A stretch of 64,000 nt of DNA from assembly GCA_009746045.1 (NCBI GenBank), contig RPFO01000189.1, forward strand, positions 802,248 through 866,247, in the 5' to 3' direction. Shown piece by piece: positions 19,003 to 28,484 of the stretch. The position numbers and the translations under genes are program-made. The first letter of the stretch is position 1, and every line of letters begins with the position of its first letter. Below the pieces are notes generated by a model. It saw only the letters and a program-made list of their open reading frames with translations. It had not been told where the DNA came from and did no database searches. The DNA comes from Mesostigma viride (Eukaryota > Streptophyta > Mesostigmatophyceae > Mesostigmatales > Mesostigmataceae).

Positions 19003-19472
19003 TATAATGGGCATGACAGCATTGTTTATGGAATGATGTGCTGTTTAATATTGTATGATAACCCCATAATGCACCTTAGTGGTGTTGAGTTTTTTTTTCG
19101 CGTCAAGGACTTACTGAAATAAAGCTCATGATTTTTCTCGTGTTACACTCTTGGTGAGAAATTTCTCACCATGTTGACTTGTGATTTTTCTCGTGTTATA
19201 CTCTTGGTGAGAAACTTCTCATTTTTCTCATTTTTCTCACTTTTTCTCACTTTTTCTCACCCACTCTCACCTTTTTTCTCACTTTAGGGTTTTTTCTCAC
19301 CCCAATCTCACCAAACCCCCCTTTTTCTCACCAAAATCTCACCCTGGTGAGATTTAGTTGCTAGTGTTTGCGGGAAAAAATTGAGATTTTTCTCAATTTT
19401 CTCAAAAAATTCTCACAAAGGGTGAGAAAATTGAGGGTTTTGAGAGAATTCTCAGAATCTGAGTTCCTAGTG

Positions 19473-19907
19473 TCATTCATTCATTCATTCATTCATTCAT
19501 TCATTCATTCATTCATTCATTCATTCATTCATTCATTCATTCATTCATTCATTCATTCATTCATTCATTCATTCATTCATTCATTCATTCATTCATTCAT
19601 TCATTCATTCATTCATTCATTCATTCATTCATTCATTCATTCATTCATTCATTCATTCATTCATTCATTCATTCATTCATTCATTCATTCATTCATTCAT
19701 TCATTCATTCATTCATTCATTCATTCATTCATTCATTCATTCATTCATTCATTCATTCATTCATTCATTCATTCATTCATTCATTCATTCATTCATTCAT
19801 TCATTCATTCATTCATTCATTCATTCATTCATTCATTCATTCATTCATTCATTCATTCATTCATTCATTCATTCATTCATTCATTCATTCATTCATTCAT
19901 AATCATT
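19473..19907 (+). repeat. (ATTC)n microsatellite, right part
   Basis: About 428 bp of ATTC repeat ending in an irregular aatcatt (19901-19907) next to the A-B-C repeat. With 15256-15452 it probably formed one array of about 625 bp before the CACTA insertion. Confidence 0.95.
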
Positions 19908-21871
19908 CGGGGTTCTTTGAACGGAGTTTCTTCTATACGTGAATGCGGGAACAAGAGGCCGCTGGATGAGCGGCTTATAGGTCGCAGTGTTTACTCGTAG
20001 CTGTTTGGCTAGAGCTTTTGTGATTAGTAGATGCAATATAGTGCATGGTTGAAAAATGAATTAAATAAAATGTGCGTTCCGCGCTTGGGTTGATTATACC
20101 CGGGCGGAACGGGGCGTGAGGTGCAGTGCCCCTGAAAAGAACAACCTACGCATTATTTAATACTAGCCGTGCAGATTCGGGATATTCTACCCCCGGTCTG
20201 TACGGTTAGCGTCTTACTAGCATCCACTAAACATAAGGGTTTAATGACGTCAGTTAGCTAGGGATAAGGGAGGTTTTGCGACTAAAAGCCGCTCTGGCTG
20301 GTTTTGTCGGCCTCTTTCTTTGCTCCTTGTCGTTGCGGCGGCAGCCGCAGCTATGGGTGCTGCGGAGCAAAATCCCAAAAGCACTGGTTGCACTGGCCAC
20401 TTGGCCAGTGGTGAGACTTCCAGTTGTTAACCGGCCAGGCGTAGTTCCTCGCCCGGTTAACTAAAAGAAAAGAAAAAGATTACCTCCGGTCCGCACCTTT
20501 TCCCCAGCTTGGGGTCTTTGGTGGGCCGGATGCCGTGACAGGTGCTCAACTGTCGCTTGGTCGGCCCAGTGCGCGAGCTGGTGCTCCGTACCTGGGGATG
20601 CTTGCACCCCGGGTTGGAGCCGGATGGCTGGCACTGGCGACCCGTGTCTCGGTCCGCGGCCTGCGGCTTTTTCTTCGGAAATTGCTGCTGGCCAGCAAAC
20701 TTTGCAATTGCCTTCCGCCGAGGGGGGGGTGGTTGGGGCTGGGGACGGCGATGGGAAAAGCGTCTAAGCTAGAAATTTTTTCCCCACGCATAGAAACCTC
20801 GGGGGGGAATGCGGTCTTGGCTGAACGGACTCTCGTTCAGCCAGGTGCCTGGGGCTGTGGCCTCGGGCATCCGGGCTGGCGGGGCCTGGGCTAGGTCCAC
20901 GTTTTTTCTCGAAGCACCCCGGGTCTATGGGGAGACGGCCATAGCGGTACCGACTCGGGGCCCCGAGAGGGGTCATGATAGGCTGGCCGTGCGCAATCGC
21001 AGTGCAAATGCGCTGGGCCTTTTTGGGCCTGGCCATGCATCCACAGCCGCCGGGCACACGCCTCCCGATGTGGGGGGGCTCCCGTTTTGCGGCAGGGCGG
21101 TCACTTGTGACAACGAGCAAGGTGGAGTGCGGCTTCAAGGGAAAGCCAGGGCGGGGGTGATTGGGCAACGTACTTCATGAAGGGCCTTGAACGGCGTGCC
21201 TCCGGGCATGTCAATTAGTGTCACATGTATGCTTCCACTTATTGTTTTAATGAAGATGCTGGTTTTTGTGGGAGCTACGTGGGACATGAATCGGGGTTCT
21301 TTGAACGGAGTTTCTTCTATACGTGAATGCGGGAACAAGAGGCCGCTGGATGAGCGGCTTATAGGTCGCAGTGTTTACTCGTAGCTGTTTGGCTAGAGCT
21401 TTTGTGATTAGTAGATGCAATATAGTGCATGGTTGAAAAATGAATTAAATAAAATGTGCGTTCCGCGCTTGGGTTGATTATACCCGGGCGGAACGGGGCG
21501 TGAGGTGCAGTGCCCCTGAAAAGAACAACCTACGCATTATTTAATACTAGCCGTGCAGATTCGGGATATTCTACCCCCGGTCTGTACGGTTAGCGTCTTA
21601 CTAGCATCCACTAAACATAAGGGTTTAATGACGTCAGTTAGCTAGGGATAAGGGAGGTTTTGCGACTAAAAGCCGCTCTGGCTGGTTTTGTCGGCCTCTT
21701 TCTTTGCTCCCCACCCACCCACCCTTGTCTTGGTTGCCTCTAGGGCAACGTACTTCATGAAGGGCCTTGAACGGCGTGCCTCCGGGCATGTCAATTAGTG
21801 TCACATGTATGCTTCCACTTATTGTTTTAATGAAGATGCTGGTTTTTGTGGGAGCTACGTGGGACATGAAT
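19908..21871 (+). mobile_element. Tandem dimer of the A-B-C repeat (A-B-C then A-D-C)
   Basis: Segment A (419 bp) occurs at 19908-20326 and, without visible difference, at 21292-21710. Segment C (129 bp) occurs at 21163-21291 and 21743-21871. Between A and C the first unit has 836 bp of GC-rich B (20327-21162); the second has only 32 bp (21711-21742). The block is flanked by ATTC arrays, with aatcatt on both edges (19901-19907 and 21869-21875), a possible 7-bp target duplication. A third, inverted copy of A plus most of B lies at 49167-54655 and is fused to a hAT-like transposase frame. It may therefore be a non-autonomous derivative, although A and C ends are not inverted repeats of each other. 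Confidence 0.7.
20076..20110 (+). promoter_or_regulatory. Conserved hairpin in segment A
   Basis: GTTCCGC pairs with GCGGAAC around an inner GGGT/ACCC stem. It recurs at 21460-21494 and, inverted, near 54404-54438. The diverged third copy keeps pairing (a U-G position becomes U-A). A short AT-rich stretch with aataaa lies just upstream. Confidence 0.5.
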
Positions 21872-21997
21872 CATTCATTCATTCATTCATTCATTCATTC
21901 ATTCATTCATTCATTCATTCATTCATTCATTCATTCATTCATTCATTCATTCATTCATTCATTCATTCATTCATTCATTCATTCATTCATTCATTCA
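21872..21997 (+). repeat. (ATTC)n microsatellite II
   Basis: About 125 bp of ATTC units directly after segment C, same orientation as the other arrays. Confidence 0.95.
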
Positions 21998-23220
21998 CAA
22001 CACCGCGAGCCCCGCCAAATTTTTACATAAATTATTGTCCGGAATTCGTCCGAGATCTAGATTTTTCCCGCCACGCGAGAGGCGAAAACGACGAAAACAC
22101 CCATGGCGGTCGAGCATGAGCTAGCGTTCTGAAACTTGCGTCATTGCAGCCGCTCGAGGTGTCAAAACGAAGCTTACATCACGGTTAATCCATGGAATAA
22201 TTTTGGACTTATATACGCTGTGATTGCGACGCGGGCATTGAATGGGACAAAAAGTTTTTTTCACAGCGGACCAGTTTTTCGCGAAAACCGGATTTCTCGG
22301 TGGTACGTGTCTCAAAGTCTTGGTCACATGAGGATACGAAAATCCCGGCACGATAGCTCAGCTTGTTCGTTATAATATTCCCGAAAACGTTAGTGTTTTC
22401 GTTTTTTGAGTTTCGCTTTTAATTGTCCGGCATTGACGTGAATAAATATGGGGGTGCGAAATCCGTCTGTTTCTTGCTTCATCCAATGCATATCTTTGTC
22501 GTCAGATAATCAGCTCTTTAGGCTATGCCCGACCTTCCTATACTGCCAGCCTGCGGCAGTAAGCCACCAGAGGATATGGCGTGCCCAAGGTTCCGCGCTA
22601 AGGCCGCTAATGGTCTTCCGGATGTGCAGTAAGTGCGGTAAAAGCTGCGAAATTTGCTTATAATGCCTGTAGGAAGCTGTTTGCGACAGTGTTTTCCAAG
22701 CGAGTTCATTGTTCCTTTGACGCCAGATACAAAAGGCAAAGGGGGGCATCGTTTTTATTAGTCGGCAGTGCGGTTGCGAGATGTGATGAGTCGGGCAGAC
22801 GACCTCGCCACGACACGCTCGGCTCAAGCTTCGCATATCCCGGCTGCCATAAAGAAGCGAGGTGAGCGAGTCAGAGGGCCCAGAATCGTTGCTAACGCAA
22901 GGCAGCTTCTGAAAGGGTAGAAAGCTGGATTGTTATTACTTTCTCAAGAGCATGGTGCAGTGGTTATTGCCACCTTGTCCAGATATTTGCCTTTGTCTTT
23001 CTGATTTAAAGACTGTTTTAAAGAGGAGTGGGAGAGCGTTTCCAACGTTGTTGCTTATTCATTACTGTGAAGAAAGAGCCTTTTCAGTTGCTGACAATGA
23101 GATGGAAGCTGTCTCATGCAAATTACCCAGGCAATGCAAGTGGTGCAAGGTGAGGCCATGCATGGCTGATGTTGCCTTCATGCGTGAGTTGAGCAGGAGA
23201 CTGGCTGGGTGTGTGGCTGG
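21998..23220. other. Region without recognisable genes
   Basis: Mixed-composition DNA with many stops in all frames. Short open frames (up to 108 codons on the minus strand at 22510-22836) show no motif I can name. No inverted or direct repeats of note. Confidence 0.4.
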
Positions 23221-24420
23221 CTAGGTGAGCGGGGCGTGTGTGGGGTGTTGCAATGGTGAGGGCATGCGAGGCGGGCACATGCCTGGCTGGTGTGGGTGTT
23301 GGGTAGTTAGTTGGTTCGGTGATTGTGTTGTTGAGTGGTTAGGTGGTTAGGTGGTTGTGTAGCTGGGTGATTGGTTCTTTGGTTGTTTGATTGCCCAGAG
23401 AGCCTTGGGTGGGAGGCTTGGGCTATAGATGCTTCAAGGGATGCCTAGGCGTGGGTGGGTTCAATGGCAGGTGGCTGGCTTATAGGTGGATGCCTTGGTA
23501 AATGGCTGGCTGCGTAGGTGGGAGCACAGGCAGTTGGAGAGGGTGGGTGGCTGGCTGGCTGGTCATGGTGGATGAGTGCAAGGGCGGTCGGTTATTGGCA
23601 GATGGCCAGGTGGCTGGGTGATGATAGGCTTTGGGGACTTTGAAGTGGGTGTTTTGTTGGATGCATGAGTGAAACAACTGCACGGTTTTGAGGGTGGTGG
23701 GTTGGTGGTTGGTTAGTTAGGGATGTGTGTGGGTGTGTGGGTTGGTGGGTGGGCCATTGGTGGTTGGTGGCTGGTGGATGTGTAGATGACTACATAGATG
23801 TGGGTGGGTGGGCGAAGGGACGGGTAGATGGACGGGTGGGCGCACAGATATGGATGCGTGGATGGGTTTATGGTTGGGATCGACTCACCTATCGCGGGTG
23901 AAGGGCTTTGGGGTAAGGTAGGTGTCGGGGTGCTGGCTGAGAAAATGCATGTGTGGGTGCATGGGTCAGTGGGTGGGTCACTGGGTATAAGGGTGTGGGG
24001 GCAGTGAGTGGTTGAGTGGGTAGGTGCGTGGGTGGGTCAACTGTGGGTGGCCGGACGGGTGCATATGGGGCCAGCTGGCTGGGTGTTTAGGTGGTTGGGC
24101 CGGTGGTTGGGTGGTTGGCTCATTGGATGGGGGAATGCCTGCTTATTACCTAGTTGGTGTGTGGGTTGCGCAGGTGCCTTGGTGGGTGGGTGGATGTCCA
24201 AGTGGGTTGGTGGTTGGGTGCCTAGGTGCACGCATGGTTATATAAGTTGGGTAAGCACGTGCGCGGCTGGCTTGGTGGGTGGGTCACTGGGTGGGAGGAC
24301 AGGTGGCTGTCTGGGTGCACGGGCGCGCGAGTGTGTGAGCAGTTGTGTGGGTGGGTGGCCAGGTGGCTGCATGGGTGGGCGACTGCATGGGTGGCTTGGT
24401 GCGCACAAAGTGCAAGAGAT
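23220..24420 (+). repeat. Degenerate GT/GGT-rich low-complexity tract
   Basis: About 1.2 kb dominated by ggtgggtgg, ggttggt and ggctggctgg with decayed phase, so open frames here are artefacts. A segment near 23455-23570 recurs inverted at about 44670-44785 (shared ccatttaccaaggcatccac in the 44-kb sense), so at least part belongs to a dispersed repeat. Confidence 0.7.
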
Positions 24421-24900
24421 GGAGACATGGGATATGCCAATGCCATATCATGTGAGCATTCGTGGATGCCAGGTGACATGTGCCAGCGTTGGGGTCACTG
24501 CACCTTGATATGCTCGCTCGGCATATTCTCGACATGTATTACACGTAGTGTATATCATGCATGGTGCGTGTTGGTAGCATTCAAATGGCTGTGTTAGTGA
24601 TGTGGCATGTATTGTTCACCTTTCCTTCCCATTTTGCAATGTGCCAAGTAGTTTAGAGGCATGGTGTCATGGGGTAAACATATATGGACATGCACTGCAT
24701 GCACATCACAGCTTTGTGGCATACTGGCAATGCCTACCTTACATGATGGATTCTGCTAGCAATGGTCACCACTCAGGCATTCACATGCACCAAGTTTTTG
24801 CGCACTGTTTGTACTAGACATTCTTGAGTTGCCTGCAAAGATTTAAATGATGTGCCCCAGCTTGGAGAGTGTTAAAATTATGAGTAAAAAAGCAAAAAAT
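24421..24900. other. Region without recognisable genes
   Basis: No coding signal or repeat seen. It borders the MITE at 24901. Confidence 0.3.
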
Positions 24901-25100
24901 GGTGACAATTGCTGGCAAATGTCACCATTTTGGGCTCTGCATGATCCAAATTTTTGCTCATTACTTGTTGAGACCATTCGTCAGGTGCTGGCATGATGGC
25001 AATAAGTTTTGGTGGCATTCTGACATTATTTGGGTTAAATATTGATTTAAAATTGCCATTAATGACAAATGCTAGCAAAAGTTTGCTAGCATTTGTCACC
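24901..25100. mobile_element. 200-bp MITE with foldback ends
   Basis: The ends are inverted repeats matching at 17 of 19 positions, GGTGACAATTGCTGGCAAA on the left and its counterpart on the right. Each end also folds on itself: TGGTGACA with TGTCACCA at 24900-24927, and a 17-bp perfect palindrome with a 2-nt loop at 25063-25098. The interior has no coding capacity. No clear target duplication, so the superfamily is undetermined. Confidence 0.6.
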
Positions 25101-25420
25101 AACTAGAGCTCCAAATGGCATAGAACTTTGTACAAGGTCAGAACAACTATTATTCATCACCACTGCAAAGTTACAGCATAATCTGATGTCAACTATTGTT
25201 TCTATGCAAGTGCAAGTGGTTTAGGTGGCCAGTTTTGGCCTTGGATCTGGAGTTAACTTAAGCAGGGAGTACCATGTAAACTTAACATTTTGACTCAACT
25301 ACTCCACCACTAGACAGACACATCCCGGGGAGTGGTGGGATCCAATCCTAGGTCAATCTGACAATAAACTTGTCATGGGCCATAATTTATGTAAAAAAAA
25401 GGCCATTTCAAGGTGTTGTG

Positions 25421-25876
25421 TTCATTCATTCATTCATTCATTCATTCATTCATTCATTCATTCATTCATTCATTCATTCATTCATTCATTCATTCATTCA
25501 TTCATTCATTCATTCATTCATTCATTCATTCATTCATTCATTCATTCATTCATTCATTCATTCATTCATTCATTCATTCATTCATTCATTCATTCATTCA
25601 TTCATTCATTCATTCATTCATTCATTCATTCATTCATTCATTCATTCATTCATTCATTCATTCATTCATTCATTCATTCATTCATTCATTCATTCATTCA
25701 TTCATTCATTCATTCATTCATTCATTCATTCATTCATTCATTCATTCATTCATTCATTCATTCATTCATTCATTCATTCATTCATTCATTCATTCATTCA
25801 TTCATTCATTCATTCATTCATTCATTCATTCATTCATTCATTCATTCATTCATTCATTCATTCATTCATTCATTCA
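25421..25876 (+). repeat. (ATTC)n microsatellite III
   Basis: About 455 bp of TTCA units. The right edge runs straight into a LINE 3' fragment. The three-frame open reading it creates (IHSF repeats) is meaningless. Confidence 0.97.
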
Positions 25877-26245
25877 CATTTTCCGTGTAGGCTACGCTGC
25901 CCATGTTCGCAATGAGGACCTGTACCTCAGCATGCCATATATATCACCAGCACCATAAAGCAGCGGCGCCTGCAGTGAGTAGGGCACTTAGCTCGCACCA
26001 GCCAGGTACGTAGACACTTCACGTGGCCCCCCCGCGGGGCTGCGCCCCGCTCAGCCTGGCCGGCACTTCCTGACGTGGGCCGGGCCCCGCCATGCTCGAC
26101 GCCGCAAGGCCCGCACCTTCAAAGAACAGCTAGTAGAGGACATTGGGGGGCCAGGCCTCTCCGTGATTTGGAACAAGATGATGGACAAGGCCAAGTGGGC
26201 CCAGGTCATAGAGGACAAGGAACCCCCCCCCGTGGGGAATTAATT
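25877..26245 (+). pseudogene. LINE 3' fragment, plus strand
   Basis: Encodes FRVGYAAHVRNEDLYLSMPY, nearly the same as the carboxyl region of the LINE ORF2 on the minus strand at 28.8-28.9 kb. It then matches that element's 3' region, including gcccaggtcatagaggacaa near 26200. Truncated at its 5' side exactly at the ATTC array, and followed by a C-rich run and ttaattaattaa. A dead fragment. Confidence 0.75.
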
Positions 26246-26712
26246 AATTAAAATCATAGCTCCGTTGGGAGCATATGTAACACATAGCCCTGAGAAAGGG
26301 GCATCTATGGGTTTGTAATACCATCAGGGCTACAACCTGCAGGTGGAGGATGTACAACTGTCACCTGCTCTGGGTGCACAAGGTAGACCTGCACCGCCAT
26401 GATGGTTCATGCCAGCACAGGCACCCAGGGGGGGCTTGAGGAGAGGGCCTATAGAAGGCCTGCATGACATATGGGGTGGAGGGTATGTGGCTAGTCTATA
26501 GCTGGTGTACACACGGCATCTCAGCAGAGAGTAACTCCCTGCATAGGCATCGCATGGCTAAATTCTTAATGCATCATCCATGGGGGGTCCCATTGTAGGC
26601 TGGGCGCGGCTAAATACTGAAAGCATCATCCATGGGGGCCATTATGGGCGCACATGCGCGTGGGCCACTTGCAAAGGCTAAGCCTTTCTAATCTACACTA
26701 CTGGTATATTCC
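26246..26712. other. Region without recognisable genes
   Basis: No coding signal. A short repeated phrase, taaat(t/a)c(t)..catcatccatgggg, occurs twice at about 26555-26640. Confidence 0.3.
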
Positions 26713-28046
26713 CTAGTCTGGGGTGGCAGGAGGGGCCTGCCAGGGCTTGTGGTCAACGTGGATGACCGCCCCCCTCCAGTAATCAGTACCGGCTTCCCCC
26801 CTGCACGCTGCCGGAGCTGAAGGTAGGTCGGCCATAGCTCGCGTCGCCGCTGTTGCTGCATGGGCCAAGGTCAAGTCGTCGTCCAGCGTGAAGCGAGTCT
26901 CCGAGAGCTTCTTGCGGCATTTAAGGAACGCCAGCTTGTCCGTCATGTACTTAAAGGTGAGGAGCACGGGTGCCGGGCCAGCCTTCCCCCGCGCGCGGGG
27001 GAGGCGCGGACAACCGACATGTCCAGCTCACCAGTGAGTAACATGGGGGCAAGAATGGCGCGCTTAACTGCCTCAAGGAGACTCGTGGAGGTCTCACCTG
27101 CCGGCTGGTCGAAGTGCTTGACGATGACATTGTGGCTGCGCTTGTCGAGCTCGGCCGCCTCGCGAAGGTCGAGGGCTTGTTGCTTGAGTTGTGCCGTGAT
27201 GGTGGAGGTGGTGGAGGTGGTGTGCTGCTTAAGCAAGTCCGCCCAGCTAGGTGGAGGGAGCATCGCCGGCCGGGCCAGCAGGAGCCGGCTGGGCGGCGAT
27301 GTCCTTCACCGCTTGGGCGGTGAGGCCGGCGGTGTCATGCAAGCACTCAAGGGCGGTGGCGGTGGCTTGAAGGCGGTGGTCGAGGTCGAGGAGCTATAGG
27401 CGGTGATCGATGTCGGCAGTGGATCGAGGCGGAAATGGCAGTGGAGGTGGAGGCGGCGGCGGTGGAAATGTGAGGAAGTTCAGTAGCCAGCGTGCCACTG
27501 ATTGCTGCTACGTCGGCAGCAAGGGGGGTCACGTGCTGCTGAAAGGCTTCCGCGAGGATGGAACGAAGTGTGGGGGCGGAGATGGATGGAGCCCAGATCT
27601 CGCCATGCATCGGAGCGCGCATGGAGAAGGGAGTTGAGGATGGCGTGCTGGAGTTCGGGGCGGGTGCACCCGGACAGCGGGATAGGGAGCCAGCGGCGGC
27701 CGTCCGGGAGGAGGAGGCGGCCGGTGGCGTGGAGATGGAGGCACAGGTCGTAAAGCGAGGCGTAGTCCCCGAAGAAGATGCAGCGCATGGCATCGGTCGG
27801 AGATGGGTTGGCCCATGCAGTCGTAATCATCGACCTTGAAAGGCCGGGGCCGAAAGCTCGGTTCTGAGGGGCGTGAGGACCCTCCTGTTTTGTCGGCTGA
27901 GCGGGTGCGCTTGGGGTCAGGCGATGCAGATGGCGAAGCGTTAAGCCCGGGAGGTTGCTGGACGACCACCAGTGCACGACTAGTGTCACCGCTGCCTGCC
28001 GGATCTGAAGGCGAAGCTGCAGCCTGAGCTGCAGACGTATTTTCAT
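26713..28046 (-). pseudogene. LINE ORF1-like (L1-type RNA-binding protein), frameshifted
   Basis: Read on the minus strand: a Ser/Pro-rich start (27969 downward), then DAMRCIFFGDYASLYDLC, then a helical segment (QLKQQALDLREAAELDKRSH), NVIVKHFD, and FKYMTDKLAFLKCRKKL ... ETRFTLDDDLT near 26870-26960. The last block resembles the carboxyl domain of L1-type ORF1 proteins (pattern: V-K-F ... K-x-x-V-L ... K-K-L-K-G-T ... I-x-E-D-L). At least three frame changes are needed. ORF1 proteins coat the LINE RNA as chaperones. It lies 3' of another LINE's ORF2, so it is a separate copy. The assignment rests on pattern, not on a search. Confidence 0.5.
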
Positions 28047-28484
28047 TGCCGAGCGCAGCCGCCAGGCTGCGTTACGCCGAGGCGCGTTTGTTCGCCATAT
28101 ATTGCGTAATAGCGTCGGAAAATTATATCAGCATGTGCGTCTTAGAAAGACGAAGCGATTGTGATATTCACGGCTAAATTCGGTGCTCAAACGTGAAAGT
28201 TATGAGCTCCGACAGCCATGGCTACCTCGTGGCCGGAATTTCGCGTGGACGTTGTAGATAGATACGTCATTCATTCCATCCCGTTGTAGATAGATACGTC
28301 ATTCATTCCATCCCGTGGGGAAGCGCCCGTGTTTGCAATCAATTAAGAGACTTGTGCTCCCGTTGGGGAGTCACGGAGCATAAACCCCGATGGATGGATG
28401 GATGGTCGATGGGTGCAAACAGTCCTACCGGTCTAATCTATCTACAACAGCTATCTACAAACATCTATCAACATCAATTCTACC
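28047..28484. other. LINE tail region with short tandem and inverted repeats
   Basis: Two exact 32-bp units (28251-28282 and 28283-28314) containing gatacgtcattcattccatc. The sequence gtggggaagcgcccg at 28315 recurs inverted at about 28545, about 220 bp away, suggesting two LINE tails in opposite orientation. No gene. Confidence 0.5.

Larger units (their letters stand above)
15453..19472 (+). mobile_element. CACTA (EnSpm-like) DNA transposon 1, 4,020 bp
   Basis: The ends are inverted: left CACTAGGAACTCGGCTTTG, right the complement of CACTAGGAACTCAGATTCTG. Both ends carry dense subterminal arrays of a 9-bp motif (GGTGAGAAA on the left at 15475-15780, its complement TTTCTCACC on the right at 19140-19440), the hallmark of CACTA elements, where such arrays bind the accessory transposase. 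The element sits inside an (ATTC)n array; the flanking phases allow a 2-bp (TC) or 6-bp duplication but not 3 or 8. It carries exon-like remnants on both strands but no full transposase. Confidence 0.85.

Noticed and set aside
20535-21180. Coding genes in GC-rich segment B (134 codons on the minus strand, 123 on the plus)
   Set aside because: Open on both strands because of high GC; differences between copies 1 and 3 include frame-breaking indels.
19908-21871. Helitron ends for the A-B-C repeat
   Set aside because: The start could be read as TC, but no CTRR terminus with hairpin is found at the C end.
24008-24597. Trp/Gly-rich frames of up to 166 codons
   Set aside because: Derived from the degenerate GGT/TGG repeat tract.
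15256-25876. CRISPR-like regular repeats
   Set aside because: The ATTC arrays have no spacers and the genome is eukaryotic.
26025-26060. GC-cluster palindrome near the LINE fragment
   Set aside because: The same position in the minus-strand LINE copy is a diverged non-palindromic version, so it is LINE sequence rather than a separate mobile palindrome.
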